64,000 nucleotides of DNA from JAGVSR01 sp031413815 (GCA_031413815.1 JANOFU010000093.1:7119-71118), one strand, 5' to 3'. Positions 55,365-64,000 are shown, numbered from the stretch's first letter. A program made the numbers and translations. Notes: generated from the letters alone by a model not told the origin.

Positions 55365-56348
55365 TCACGCCTCCAGCGCCACCCGGCTCTTGACTTCGTT
55401 GGGTGCGCCGAAATGCTCAAAGTAACGTGGGTCGATTTTCTCAACCGGCAGAATGACGAACACGTCTGTAGTCCCAAACTGGCGATCAATGACGGCTCCA
55501 TCGCCAACAAACGCGCCAAGCCTCAAGTAGCCCTTGATGAGCGGTGGCATGGCTTTCAACGCCGCTTTGACATCGACTTTGTCTTTAGGCAACAGATCCA
55601 TCGACTGATGCAGGTGCGCGTGCGCCCGGCAGCGCCACTCAGGCGGAGCCAATGCGTGATGATGCAGGAAGCTTAGAGCCATCGCGTGGGCTTTCGGGTC
55701 CGTGCCCTCGAAGCTCGCGCAGCCGATCATCACGTCAACCTTGTGTTCGCGGATGTACGTCCACAGGCCATGCCACAGCAGTTCGACGGACCGCTTATTG
55801 CGATAGGGCTTGAGCACGCAAGAGCGGCCCAGTTCCATGAACCGGTAGCCTGGCGACTTCGAAGCAATGAGCGGCGCGAGATCGTATTCGCTCTGGGTAT
55901 AAAAGCCGAGCGAGCGCATGGCCATGTCCTGGCGCAGCACGCGATAGGTACCGACAACGCGCGGGCGGCGGCGATGCGCCCAGTGTTCACTTGGCAAAGA
56001 CTCGGCTGTTGTGTCGACGACCAGCAGATGATCACAGACGGCGTCGTAGTGGTCGTGGTCCCGCCGTCGCATTGCTGCTACGGCCGTCGGTTCTGCCGAC
56101 ATTTCCTCGTAGAAGACTTCGTAACGCAGTCTCTGCGCTTGGAGAATATCGGAGCGGGAATTGGCGAGTTGAACCTGGAGATCGCCGATACGGCCATAGA
56201 CTTTGACGGGCTTGGGGCGTTGGAAGGGAAGTGCCGCCTTGGCAGCGGCCTTCACATTCAGGGCGCGGAGTGCGAGAACGCCCCGCGGTGCCGATTTCAA
56301 AAGTGACTTTCGCTTGAGACGACCCGTGAACCGTTCCGTCAGTGTCAT
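55365..56348 (-). CDS. OlsB-like GNAT acyltransferase (ornithine lipid synthesis)
   Basis: GNAT-fold protein (327 aa) of the hemolysin/OlsB group, which transfers a 3-hydroxyacyl chain from ACP to ornithine. Landmarks: 'VQLANSRSDILQAQRLRYEVFYEEM', VVGTYRVLRQDMA, and FMELGRSCVLKPYRNKRSVELLW. ATG 56348 has GGGAG seven bases before it, and the protein is then slightly longer than typical OlsB. It could instead be a related GNAT lipid acyltransferase. Confidence 0.75.
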   Translation of the reverse strand: MTLTERFTGRLKRKSLLKSAPRGVLALRALNVKAAAKAALPFQRPKPVKVYGRIGDLQVQLANSRSDILQAQRLRYEVFYEEMSAEPTAVAAMRRRDHDHYDAVCDHLLVVDTTAESLPSEHWAHRRRPRVVGTYRVLRQDMAMRSLGFYTQSEYDLAPLIASKSPGYRFMELGRSCVLKPYRNKRSVELLWHGLWTYIREHKVDVMIGCASFEGTDPKAHAMALSFLHHHALAPPEWRCRAHAHLHQSMDLLPKDKVDVKAALKAMPPLIKGYLRLGAFVGDGAVIDRQFGTTDVFVILPVEKIDPRYFEHFGAPNEVKSRVALEA

Positions 56349-56466
56349 CCTATGGCTCCCGGCGAAACCCGCCGCTTCATCTGACGCGGCAATGAGGCCG
56401 CTGTCAAAAACCAAAGCATGAGTCCGAGACAATTTTGCGACAAGCTGGCGGCGGCACAGGCCCAGC

Positions 56467-58938
56467 TTAAGCGGCTGGCTGATCGCTCATCTTCGCGTCC
56501 TGGCTGGTCCAGCGCTTCAACACGGCCTCCAGAACGGGCACGTCGAATGGCTTGGCTATGTAATCATCCATCCCCGCGTCGAGATAGCGCGTGCGATCTT
56601 CTGCGAAGGCGTTGGCGGTCAATGCCACGATTGGGGGACAGACATTGCAGCTGGAGCCTGTGGCTGCAAACGCCGCCCGGATGGCGTGCATCGCTTCGAC
56701 GCCGTCAATACCCGGCATAAAGATGTCCATCAGGATTAGATCAAACGGCGCAAGCTCGCCCGATAGCGCCCGCCCGGCCGCAGCAATCGCGTCAATCCCG
56801 GACGTGACGCGAACCACGCGGCAGCCGAACCGCTCCAGCAGCCGTGTCGCCAACAAGGCGTTGATGTCATGGTCTTCAGCCAGCAACACATGAGTTGCTT
56901 TGAGCGACGGCCCCGCAGTGTAGGGCTCGACCGGCATTGTTCCGGAACGGGCCGGACCAGTCTTCAGATACTCCAGCAAGGCGGACGGCCTGACGGGCCT
57001 CATCATGGACCCGTCGAAGCCACGCGCCCTGAACCCGGCCAGCCCAAGGCGCGAGAGGACGTTAACAAGGACGATCCCCGAGACGGTCCCACTGGCATTG
57101 AGTTCGCGTGCACGCGCCAGAATGCGGCCTGCAACTTCCAGATCAACTTCCGTGTCGACGATCAAGTAATTGACGGGCTTGCCGTTGACTGCAGCCGTCT
57201 CAAGGACCTGCTCAGCTGTGTGCACCGGCGACTCAATTGCCAGTGCACCGCAGCTCTTCAGTGCGTTGACCAGCATCAACCGTTCCATCGGCCGGTCGAA
57301 GGCTAAAAGGGCGCATGTTGCGTCGTTGGTCACGAGCGCACGTGATGCAACGCCGCGCGCGGTGACGACGGCCCGCAGCGCAAATTCGGCGGTGAACGTC
57401 GAGCCCATCCCCGGGGCCGAAACGACGCTGATATCGCCGCCCATAGCGCGGGCCAGCCTACGTGAAATGGCCAGTCCGAGGCCCGTCCCGCCGTGCTGCC
57501 GGCGAACGGCGGCATCAGCCTGTTCGAACTCGGCAAACAGCGCTGTGTTGTCGGCCTCCGACAACCCAATTCCGGTATCTTGAACACTTAAGCTGACGCG
57601 CAAAGTGTTCCTGGGTTCCGCTTCCGCCGTCCCGCCGAGGGCCAAGATCACCAAAATGCTGCCGGTATCCGTAAACTTGACGGCGTTCGACAGCAGGTTG
57701 AGCAGGATCTGCCGCACGCGGGCTTCATCGCCCGAAGCCAACTCAGGCAGATCTGACTCAATCGACCAGGCGATTTCGAGGCCTTTTTCTTGTGCGCTTG
57801 GCGCTAGCAGCTCGACGCAGCTTTGCACGACGGCCTGCAGTGAAAACGGCGCATCGATCAATTGCAGTTTTCCGGCTTCAATTTTTGAGAAGTCCAGGAT
57901 CTCATCGATCAAGGCCATGAGATTGCGCGCTGACTGGTCAATCGCGCGTCCATACGTTGTTTGATCGGCTTCCAAACGCGTCTCGAGCAGCAACCCGGCC
58001 ATACCGAGGATCCCGTTCATGGGCGTTCGGATTTCATGGCTCATGGCGGCGAGGAACCGCGACTTCGCCCGGTTGGCAGCCTCGGCTTGATCGCGGGCAT
58101 CGCGCAATTCTTCGGCGATGCGACGTTCGTCCGTGATATCGCGGCCTGAGCGATGCGTTTCTTCGCCCTTGCCGCCGGGATCTTGCACGCGATGCTCTTC
58201 CCACTCGATCCAGCGCGGTCCGCTGGCCGTTTGGACACACTCCCGGAAACTGCGCCGGCCGCGAACGCCGGTGGCTTGTTCCAGACCGGTGGCCTCCCGA
58301 TCCAACACCGCCGGCTCGTGCATCGTCCCGAGGGTGCTTGATCCATCGAGACCAAACGCACGCCAGTACGCCCGGTTGGCAAACGTCAAACGCTTGCTCT
58401 GGTCCCAACGCACAATCAAATCATCTTGCGTGTCGAGAAGATCGCGATACCGCGCTTCGTTTTCGGAGATCTCCCACTGGAGATCGTGGAGTTGTTCAAT
58501 TTTGCGTTCGATCGTCTCGCTGTATCCGGCAGAGCGGTCTGAGAGCCGCTGCCGTTTGCGGTCGCCTGCAGACTTGATCGCGAGGTGAACGGTGAGCAGT
58601 GCTGACAGCGTGCCAACGATGCACAAGATATGCGCCTTGCCAAACGGTCCTGGCAAGATCGCGACTGCCAACAGAAGGCACACAACTGTGCCGCCAGCCG
58701 CAAACCGCAACGGCCAAAGGCCTGCAAACCACTGCTGCCGGAATTTGGGTCCGCGAAACCCTGGCGCACTCGCGGCCAAGCGAAGACGCGCCGCAAGCTG
58801 CCGTGCAAGGCCACGCTGCGGCGAACGCGGCCGCTGTTGTGCGGCTACCGTTGCGGATGTCGTATCGCTCACGTTTCGCCAGCCACGGATTGTTGAACGC
58901 GCCTTCTTCAGGCGAGCTAACAGGGGCGTGATTGACAA
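56467..58938 (-). CDS. PAS-domain hybrid sensor histidine kinase
   Basis: Membrane-associated hybrid kinase (up to 823 aa). Two close membrane helices (about residues 78-118), a coiled-coil linker, PAS domain (about 160-270), HisKA with the phospho-acceptor His in AAMSHEIRTPMNGI (about 305), HATPase_c with NAVKFTD and GGTGLGLAISRRLA, then two receiver-like domains. The second receiver has the phospho-Asp in LILMDIFMPG and Lys in IAKPFD; the first is degenerate (Arg for Lys in MRPVRPS). Start TTG 58938 lacks a ribosome site; GTG 58872 is an alternative. No cognate regulator adjacent. Confidence 0.88.
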   Translation of the reverse strand: MSITPLLARLKKARSTIRGWRNVSDTTSATVAAQQRPRSPQRGLARQLAARLRLAASAPGFRGPKFRQQWFAGLWPLRFAAGGTVVCLLLAVAILPGPFGKAHILCIVGTLSALLTVHLAIKSAGDRKRQRLSDRSAGYSETIERKIEQLHDLQWEISENEARYRDLLDTQDDLIVRWDQSKRLTFANRAYWRAFGLDGSSTLGTMHEPAVLDREATGLEQATGVRGRRSFRECVQTASGPRWIEWEEHRVQDPGGKGEETHRSGRDITDERRIAEELRDARDQAEAANRAKSRFLAAMSHEIRTPMNGILGMAGLLLETRLEADQTTYGRAIDQSARNLMALIDEILDFSKIEAGKLQLIDAPFSLQAVVQSCVELLAPSAQEKGLEIAWSIESDLPELASGDEARVRQILLNLLSNAVKFTDTGSILVILALGGTAEAEPRNTLRVSLSVQDTGIGLSEADNTALFAEFEQADAAVRRQHGGTGLGLAISRRLARAMGGDISVVSAPGMGSTFTAEFALRAVVTARGVASRALVTNDATCALLAFDRPMERLMLVNALKSCGALAIESPVHTAEQVLETAAVNGKPVNYLIVDTEVDLEVAGRILARARELNASGTVSGIVLVNVLSRLGLAGFRARGFDGSMMRPVRPSALLEYLKTGPARSGTMPVEPYTAGPSLKATHVLLAEDHDINALLATRLLERFGCRVVRVTSGIDAIAAAGRALSGELAPFDLILMDIFMPGIDGVEAMHAIRAAFAATGSSCNVCPPIVALTANAFAEDRTRYLDAGMDDYIAKPFDVPVLEAVLKRWTSQDAKMSDQPAA

Positions 58939-59036
58939 AGCCTAAAGGTGTTTGGTTAACCGCTCGCCGCTTGTCCGTTCGGCGGTCCAATCTGCGCACT
59001 GTTGTGCAACAGGGTTAATTGGGCGGCGGCATGGAC

Positions 59037-59273
59037 TTATCGCTTTGCTAAGTCGTCGTCGTTCAACGCCCGTGCCGAGTCCGCTGTCATCAGCGGCACT
59101 CCGTTCTTGATCGGATAGGCAACTCCAGCTTGACGGCTGATCAGCTCTTGCGCCGCTTCGTCATAGACCAGCGTCGACTTGGTCAGCGGGCATACCAGCA
59201 ATTCCAGCAGCCTCGGGTCTGGACCCAACGGTGGCGTGCGATCGGCTGGCTTGACTGATGGCGCGCTGGTCAT
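59037..59273 (-). CDS. Trm112 family protein (YcaR-like)
   Basis: Small protein (78 aa) with the Trm112 pattern LLELLVCPLTKSTLVYDEA and YPIKNGVPLM. In eukaryotes Trm112 activates methyltransferases; bacterial partners are not settled. ATG 59273 is preferred, since the frame upstream overlaps the LON-domain gene. It follows that gene closely. Confidence 0.85.
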   Translation of the reverse strand: MTSAPSVKPADRTPPLGPDPRLLELLVCPLTKSTLVYDEAAQELISRQAGVAYPIKNGVPLMTADSARALNDDDLAKR

Positions 59274-59295
59274 GACTGGTGTGAAGCCTTCTGCA

Positions 59296-59982
59296 TTACT
59301 GAATTGTGCCGCCCGATCCGCTGCCAGCCGCAATCTCCATTTCCGCAAGCGCCACCAATACGTCCGCCCGTGCCTTCAAATCGGCAGCTTCGAGCAGCGC
59401 CTGCTTTTCTTCCGGACCATAGGGCGACATTACGGACAAAGCATTGATTAGAGACTCGCTTGAGGCGCGCTGGATCGCCGTCCAATCGGCTTTCAACTTG
59501 CTTTCTTCGAGGTAGGATTTAAGCACGCGCAGCAGGTTGACGCGATCGACCTGCTCCTCACCCAGACCAGCGCTGAAATCGCGGGCGAAGCGATCGTAAC
59601 TGACGCTCATGACGCGATAGGGATGGGCCGTTGCCGCTTCATCGACGATCTCGTAGCGGGCGATTCCGGTAACGGTGATCACCAGACGCCCATCGTCCAG
59701 TTCCTGATACGATGTCACGCGCCCAGCGCAGCCAACATTGCGCAACCCTGCTGATTTTCCCTCGGGGCTCTCCGCATCGGCATCCGCCCCAGACCGCCCA
59801 GGTTGCACAATTCCGATAATGCGCGATCCGCTCATGATGTCGTTGATCATTGCCAGATACCGGGGCTCAAAAACATTCAAGGGCAGCGTGGCGCGTGGCA
59901 GCAGGATGGCTCCACGCAGCGGAAACACCGGAATCCGTGGCGGCAGATCGGCGGGTCGCCGGTATTGATCCGTCCAAGCCAA
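59296..59982 (-). CDS. LON peptidase substrate-binding domain protein
   Basis: Stand-alone LON N-terminal domain protein (228 aa) with no ATPase or protease part. Conserved start PPRIPVFPLRGAILLPRATLPL and FEPRYLAMIND. TTG 59982 is supported by AGGGGA seven bases before it. Neighbours (thioredoxin-TPR upstream, Trm112 downstream) match the usual alphaproteobacterial cluster. Biochemical role not established. Confidence 0.88.
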   Translation of the reverse strand: MAWTDQYRRPADLPPRIPVFPLRGAILLPRATLPLNVFEPRYLAMINDIMSGSRIIGIVQPGRSGADADAESPEGKSAGLRNVGCAGRVTSYQELDDGRLVITVTGIARYEIVDEAATAHPYRVMSVSYDRFARDFSAGLGEEQVDRVNLLRVLKSYLEESKLKADWTAIQRASSESLINALSVMSPYGPEEKQALLEAADLKARADVLVALAEMEIAAGSGSGGTIQ

Positions 59983-60006
59983 CGTGTGGTCCCCTTCTCA
60001 AGGCTC

Positions 60007-60924
60007 TTAAGCAAAAAGGATTGATGAAAGTTTCTTGCGTCCGGCAACCGTCGCGTCGTCCTTCGGGCCCCAGGCCTCAAACAACTGAACGAGCTGCTTG
60101 CGGGCCGCCTCTTCGTTCCATTTGCGGTCGTGGCGCACAATCTCAAGAAGATGATCCACGGCCTCTTCCTTTTGGCCACGTGCAGCCAGCGCTACTGACA
60201 GGTCATAACGCGCCTGATGATCTTTCGGATTGGCCGCGAGTTGAGCTTCCAACTCGCTTCGATTGTCTGCACCGCCCGCCTTACTCAACAGATCGAGCGC
60301 AGCCTGTACCGCCTTAACAGCTGCCGTTTCGCGCTTATCCGGCGGGACCAGATCGAGCATCTGCTGGGCACGCGCGGAATCCCCGCTCTTGAGATAGCAT
60401 TGCGCAAGTCCTGCGAGTGCGCCCGGATTATGCTGGTCCTCGTGCAGCACGGCTGTGTAGGCCTCTGCGGCCCCCTGAAGATCGCCCTGTTCGAGCGCGT
60501 CCTGTGCTGCGGCCAGCACCGTTTCGAGCGTCGCCACGTGTTCGTCGCCGAGCAACCGGTCGATGAGCTCGCGCAGCACGCTTTCGGGCTGCGCACCCGT
60601 AAATCCGTCCACCGGACGGCCATCTCGAAAAGCGTAAACGGTTGGTAGCGACTGGACGCGCAATTGGGCTGCAACAGCAGGATGCGCATCCGTATCAAGC
60701 TTCACAAGGCGCACTTTACCGCCGTAGCTCCTGACGACTTTCTCAAGCACAGGGGCCAACTGCTTGCATGGTCCGCACCACGCGGCCCAAAAATCAACAA
60801 GCACAAGGCCGTCCTTCGACGCTTCGATGACGTCTTTGGCAAAGCCGGCCGTCGTCGTGTCTTTAACGAGATCTGCAACTGGCGCTCCGGCGCTCGTCGC
60901 GGGTTTCAGCCTACCAAAGTCCAT
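60007..60924 (-). CDS. thioredoxin-TPR protein (CnoX/YbbN-like)
   Basis: Thioredoxin domain (about residues 25-130, active site WCGPCKQLAP) followed by tetratricopeptide-like repeats (about 135-300), total 305 aa. In E. coli CnoX (YbbN) is a chaperone-redoxin for GroEL clients, with a SxxC site; here the CGPC redox pair is intact, so thiol-disulfide exchange is likely kept. 24 bases upstream of the LON-domain gene, same operon. Confidence 0.88.
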   Translation of the reverse strand: MDFGRLKPATSAGAPVADLVKDTTTAGFAKDVIEASKDGLVLVDFWAAWCGPCKQLAPVLEKVVRSYGGKVRLVKLDTDAHPAVAAQLRVQSLPTVYAFRDGRPVDGFTGAQPESVLRELIDRLLGDEHVATLETVLAAAQDALEQGDLQGAAEAYTAVLHEDQHNPGALAGLAQCYLKSGDSARAQQMLDLVPPDKRETAAVKAVQAALDLLSKAGGADNRSELEAQLAANPKDHQARYDLSVALAARGQKEEAVDHLLEIVRHDRKWNEEAARKQLVQLFEAWGPKDDATVAGRKKLSSILFA

Positions 60925-60998
60925 TCACGTCTCCTCAGGTCTTCAGGGCGCCCCGGCGCTTGGTCATCGCGGCGGTTGGTGGACGGCGCATGCGGGAA

Positions 60999-61487
60999 TT
61001 AAGCGGCATTGAGCGTCGCGATCACCGGCTCGTGGCCTGTGGCGCGAATGAACCGCAAAAGCTCTTCCCGCGCAATGCTTGTTGTCGCGGTGTTTTCCAT
61101 CGGGTGGCAATTGATGGTGTCATGAACCATCAAGTTGCGATCAATCACCGCGGACACACGACCGCTCGCGTCGTTCATCAGCGCAAATGCAGTCACCGAT
61201 CCTGGCGTGACGCCGAGCACCTCGTGAAGCAATTCCGCCCGCCCGAAGCTCAGCCGGGCCGAGCCGATCACTTTGGGCAATGCCTTCAGATCGACTGCCG
61301 TATTGTGATGGGCGATGACCAGATAGAGCCGGTCTTTGGCGTCCTTTAGAAACAAATTCTTGGTGTGAGCCCCCGGCACCTTGGCGTAGAGGTCCGCGCT
61401 CTCTTCAACGGTGAACACGGGCGCGTGGTTATAAGTCTTGGTGGCGATTCCCAACTCATCGAAACAGCGGAACAAGGCTTGGCGCAT
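60999..61487 (-). CDS. proX: prolyl-tRNA editing protein (ProX/YbaK family)
   Basis: Trans-editing deacylase (162 aa) of the YbaK/ProX superfamily that clears mischarged Ala- or Cys-tRNA(Pro). Landmarks: 'FTVEESADLYAKVPGAHTKNLFLKD', GSARLSFGRAELLHEVLGV and VTPGSVTAFALMND, typical of the ProXp-ala/PrdX group. ATG 61487. Confidence 0.88.
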   Translation of the reverse strand: MRQALFRCFDELGIATKTYNHAPVFTVEESADLYAKVPGAHTKNLFLKDAKDRLYLVIAHHNTAVDLKALPKVIGSARLSFGRAELLHEVLGVTPGSVTAFALMNDASGRVSAVIDRNLMVHDTINCHPMENTATTSIAREELLRFIRATGHEPVIATLNAA

Positions 61488-61604
61488 AATGATTGAAGAC
61501 CTTGGCAGGAAATGAGAGTTGCATGGTCGCCGCAGGCGTTTGGCCGCTGCGCCGGTATCTAGGCGAGGCGCATGCTACGCCGCAAGCCGCAACGGCCTTT
61601 TTGA

Positions 61605-61633
61605 TTGACGCCCCCCAGGGGCCCTGCTATCCG
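61605..61633 (+). promoter_or_regulatory. promoter of tRNA-Gly
   Basis: TTGACG (61605-61610), exactly 17 bases, TATCCG (61628-61633). It lies about 73 bases before the tRNA, in a region with no credible protein gene. Confidence 0.5.
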
Positions 61634-61706
61634 CAGCGCTCGATTGTGCCGGGATGGCTTGAACCGGCACATAAAATCGCGTAGATACGCGCGGTACCGA
61701 TCGGAT

Positions 61707-61781
61707 GCGGGTGTAGCTCAGCGGTAGAGCATCACGTTGCCAACGTGAGGGTCGAGGGTTCGATCCCCTTCGCCCGCTCCA
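61707..61781 (+). tRNA. tRNA-Gly (anticodon GCC)
   Basis: Complete cloverleaf: acceptor GCGGGTG/CGCCCGC, D arm with GCTCAGCGGTAGAGC, anticodon stem CACGT/ACGTG around loop TTGCCAA, T arm with GGTTCGATCCC, and an encoded CCA end (61779-61781). The anticodon GCC at the loop centre reads GGC and GGU glycine codons. Confidence 0.97.
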
Positions 61782-61848
61782 ATTTTCAAGTTTTTTTGAC
61801 TCAGGTACGTCAGCGAACCAGTCTCGGGCCCGCAGGTCTGAAAGCTTG

Positions 61849-62739
61849 TCACGCGGTGGCGGGCTCCTGGGCTGGTTCCGCCGGCACCGGCTCAGGCACT
61901 GCCATCATAGTCTGCTCGATGCGGGCCAACACCTCCTCGCACAGCTTGCGCATCGCTTCACCGACATAGCCCGGGTACTTCGCGAAGTATGAACGATCCT
62001 CAGTCCGGAACCTCGCGGCATCTTGCATTGCGTGCGTGCGCGGCACGAATTGCTGGAAGCAGCGATTCTCTGGATTGCTGTGGAGCCAGCCGTGATACTC
62101 GTCTTCGACCGGTGAACCGATCTCCTTCATATTAACAATCACACCCAGGTTTTCGGCAAATCCCATCTCGGGGTTGAGCCCCTTAAAGCGGCGGAACACT
62201 TCTAAGCCGCACACCGACACGTAGTCGGCCTTTGTCGGCGAGATATGGAAGTCGGCTTCGCGCAGCCAGCTTTCGGTCAGCACGGACAGGCCCGGCGGAC
62301 AATCGATCAACACGATATCGAACACGCTACGCACGTCGGCCAGCAACTGCCCAATGACAGACCGCAACTGCCCATGCAGGCCCTGCTTTGACACTTCGCG
62401 CTCGAACAACGTGAGTTGCATATCGCTGGGAATGAGAAACACCGAACGCGCATCATCGACATCGCAGACATCGCGCACGACCACGCTCGACCAGTCCGAA
62501 TTGTCTTTCTGAAGGACCCGGCCCACGAGAAAATCGACGAGTGTGTGGCCTTCGGTCTGCAGCTTATGCAGGTTCTGCACGGACGTCAGCATGCTCGACA
62601 CGCTGGCCTGCGCATCGCTGTCGATCACAAGCACGTTCTTGCCGTGATAAACCGAGAGCGTCTCGGCCAGCGCCAAAACCAGCGTTGATTTGCCGACGCC
62701 GCCTTTGGTGTTCATCACCGCAATCGAATTGCGCAACAT
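61849..62739 (-). CDS. ParA/MinD-family ATPase (orphan)
   Basis: Deviant Walker A ATPase (296 aa) with MNTKGGVGKST at the N-terminus, VIDSDAQAS, and Walker B IVLIDCPPGLS. No parB gene or obvious parS site adjoins, so it is not the chromosome partitioning locus. Such orphans position other cargo in the cell; the cargo is unknown here. The C-terminus is Pro/Glu/Ala-rich. Sits beside tRNA-Gly, convergent with it. Confidence 0.85.
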   Translation of the reverse strand: MLRNSIAVMNTKGGVGKSTLVLALAETLSVYHGKNVLVIDSDAQASVSSMLTSVQNLHKLQTEGHTLVDFLVGRVLQKDNSDWSSVVVRDVCDVDDARSVFLIPSDMQLTLFEREVSKQGLHGQLRSVIGQLLADVRSVFDIVLIDCPPGLSVLTESWLREADFHISPTKADYVSVCGLEVFRRFKGLNPEMGFAENLGVIVNMKEIGSPVEDEYHGWLHSNPENRCFQQFVPRTHAMQDAARFRTEDRSYFAKYPGYVGEAMRKLCEEVLARIEQTMMAVPEPVPAEPAQEPATA

Positions 62740-62854
62740 TCGCCGCTACCCCCTAGAACCCCGGCACACCTGTAGCGCGGTCCGGCCGCCCTGTGCCAGA
62801 CCGGTCTGCGCGGGGATTGTGGCAGCCTCGGGGAAACGGCGAAAGCAAGCCACG

Positions 62855-62880
62855 GTCGGGCACCGCAAAAGGTGCCTGAC
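62855..62880 (+). repeat. GGCACC/GGTGCC hairpin repeat
   Basis: GTCGGGCACC (62855-62864), loop GCAAAA, GGTGCCTGAC (62871-62880): 9 of 10 paired, with one G-U. It lies just after the stop of the repeat-protein gene (minus strand). Same core as the palindromes at 43380-43444. On the minus strand the TTTTGC lies in the loop, so it is not a normal terminator. Confidence 0.6.
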
Positions 62881-62892
62881 CCTGTTATTGCC

Positions 62893-63651
62893 TTACCAAT
62901 GATGACCGCCACCGCCACCAACCCGCTGCCAGGCGTGACCGCCCGAGCGGATCCGCACGGTCTGGCGCTTCACGCCCAAAACCGGCGGATGATCAACGAC
63001 ATGACTGGCGGCGGGCCGCACCAGAACCTGTCGATTGACGACCGCCGTCACCGGCGGCGTCACATAACTGCGGCTTGAGGCTGGCCGCACGAGGATCGTG
63101 CGCGGCACGTCGCGGTAGACCGCCGGATGGACGACTTGATGACGATGGCCGGGATGGACGACGACCTGACGCGCAACACTCCGCGTGACAGCCTGTGTGT
63201 GAACCTTGCACTTCACCTCGCGGCCGTGCCGGTCGGCCTTATGCTCCCAACGATAACCACCCGGATGCACGACGACAGTTTCGTGCACCGTGCGGACGAC
63301 CGGTGGCGTCACGCGATAGGCTACGGTGGCAGGCGCGACCTGCACGCGCCGAATAGCGGTGCCGTACACGGCAGGCACATGCTGGGTATGAACCCGGCCC
63401 GGTGCCACGACGACCTGCTCGGCGCGCGTTCCGTAGACCGCCGGAACATGCATCACATCACGGCGCCCTGGGCGAACAACAACCGTGCGGTCGATTGTCT
63501 TGTAGACGTCGGGTGTGCGCACCTTCTGGTAGCACGCGGATGCGTGGCCACCATGGCTACGGCAACCATGCTCAGCGGCGGCGGGGGCAGTGATGGCAAG
63601 TGAGACGGAACCGGCGAGCGCGATTCCGGCGAGGGCCGGCAAGCGGATCAT
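62893..63651 (-). CDS. secreted histidine/valine-rich repeat protein
   Basis: Exported protein (252 aa) with a signal peptide (about residues 1-26, ending PAAA). The mature part is about eight imperfect repeats of roughly 23-27 residues, each with a V-x-V-x-PG or RP core followed by a HVPAVYGT-like motif (two exact copies of HVPAVYGT). Two cysteines follow the signal peptide and one more is in the middle. C-terminus Gly/His-rich (GGGGHHW). Basic and beta-prone; perhaps a cell-surface or periplasmic structural protein. Function unknown. Confidence 0.7.
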   Translation of the reverse strand: MIRLPALAGIALAGSVSLAITAPAAAEHGCRSHGGHASACYQKVRTPDVYKTIDRTVVVRPGRRDVMHVPAVYGTRAEQVVVAPGRVHTQHVPAVYGTAIRRVQVAPATVAYRVTPPVVRTVHETVVVHPGGYRWEHKADRHGREVKCKVHTQAVTRSVARQVVVHPGHRHQVVHPAVYRDVPRTILVRPASSRSYVTPPVTAVVNRQVLVRPAASHVVDHPPVLGVKRQTVRIRSGGHAWQRVGGGGGHHW

Positions 63652-63874
63652 GACGCGATACTCCAGATGAGAGATAGAGAACTTAAGGTCCGCGAGCGCC
63701 GGACGCCGACACGCCCCCGCTCGAAAATCCCGTAGTCTGAAGGTATCCGAAGCCCGCGCGCCGCCGAAGAAGCCCGTCGGGATATGGTAAAGCGTGACGG
63801 ATTACCCACGCACGTCCACATGCTGACTCAATCTTCTGATAGGTCTACCTTCTGAGGGTAAGCGGGAGAGTACG

Positions 63875-64000
63875 ATGGGGCGCAATCCGATCCAGATGCA
63901 GAAGGGCTTGAGCCTTTCTGAGCTGAACGAACGCTACGGCACCGAAGAGAAGTGTGAGGCGGCGCTTTTCAAGTGGCGCTGGCCGAAAGGGTTCGCCTGT
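63875..64000 (+). CDS. IS1595-type transposase, N-terminal fragment at window edge
   Basis: Open frame from ATG 63875 to the edge (42 codons). The start (QKGLSLSELNERYGTEEKCE, then ALFKWRWPKGFAC) matches the N-terminal zinc-ribbon region of IS1595-group transposases, where RWP-GF-C begins the first metal-binding pair. The upstream IS end could not be fixed. The rest lies outside the window. Confidence 0.75.
   Translation, partial: MGRNPIQMQKGLSLSELNERYGTEEKCEAALFKWRWPKGFAC

Noticed and set aside
61493..61684. 63-codon open frame before tRNA-Gly
   Set aside because: No ribosome site, no domain, and it overlaps the likely tRNA promoter. Its composition is like noncoding DNA.

Overview
The window is chromosomal DNA, roughly 60% G+C, from an alphaproteobacterium of the order Hyphomicrobiales (Rhizobiales), perhaps near Hyphomicrobium. 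This placement is inferred from gene order (miaB-phoH-ybeY-corC-lnt-HTH-metK-trmB-rimP-nusA-ylxR-infB-rbfA-truB-rpsO-pnp), a CycM-type membrane cytochrome c, an OlsB-like acyltransferase, and a Fur-family regulator without the usual zinc cysteines. Most of the window is core genome. Coding density is high and many genes overlap by 1-4 bases.

Layout: 1-6.2 kb (minus) is a Yej-type oligopeptide ABC importer with two tandem binding proteins and two permeases, followed by an unidentified partial gene. 6.4-11.3 kb holds cytochrome c, kdsB (LPS Kdo activation), pheA, murJ (lipid II flippase) and a NUDIX hydrolase. 11.3-17.9 kb (minus) holds glnD, mutS and a short-chain dehydrogenase. 18.1-25.3 kb holds trpS, a Usp protein, an inserted AAA+ ATPase with its own operator-like palindrome, nfu, a RutE-like nitroreductase, tsaB, rimI, fur and plsC. 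25.5-45.8 kb is the long plus-strand tRNA-modification, ribosome-maturation and translation block from miaB to pnp. It is interrupted by an orphan antitoxin (33.4 kb), a four-helix-bundle gene bracketed by inverted heptamer arrays (40.3 kb), and a small secreted protein (42.3 kb).

45.9-52.4 kb is accessory-like: a DUF2793/glycine-rich tail-fibre-like protein, the dTDP-rhamnose genes rfbB-rfbD-rfbA without rfbC, an unknown membrane protein, a MITE-like element and a PilZ protein. 52.7-61.5 kb (minus) holds a CoA-transferase, a frameshifted cupin, an OlsB-like acyltransferase, a hybrid histidine kinase, Trm112, a LON-domain protein, a CnoX-like thioredoxin and ProX. 61.7-64 kb has tRNA-Gly(GCC), an orphan ParA, a secreted repeat protein, and the start of an IS1595-type transposase cut by the window edge.

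The most unusual structure is a pair of loci where inverted arrays of four 7-base units occur. One (40322-40762) encloses the four-helix-bundle gene between infB and rbfA. The other (19189-19260), after trpS, has almost nothing between its arms. They look like a filled and an empty or collapsed version of the same kind of small insertion. Second is the standalone AAA+ ATPase, whose promoter lies inside an 18-base imperfect inverted repeat.
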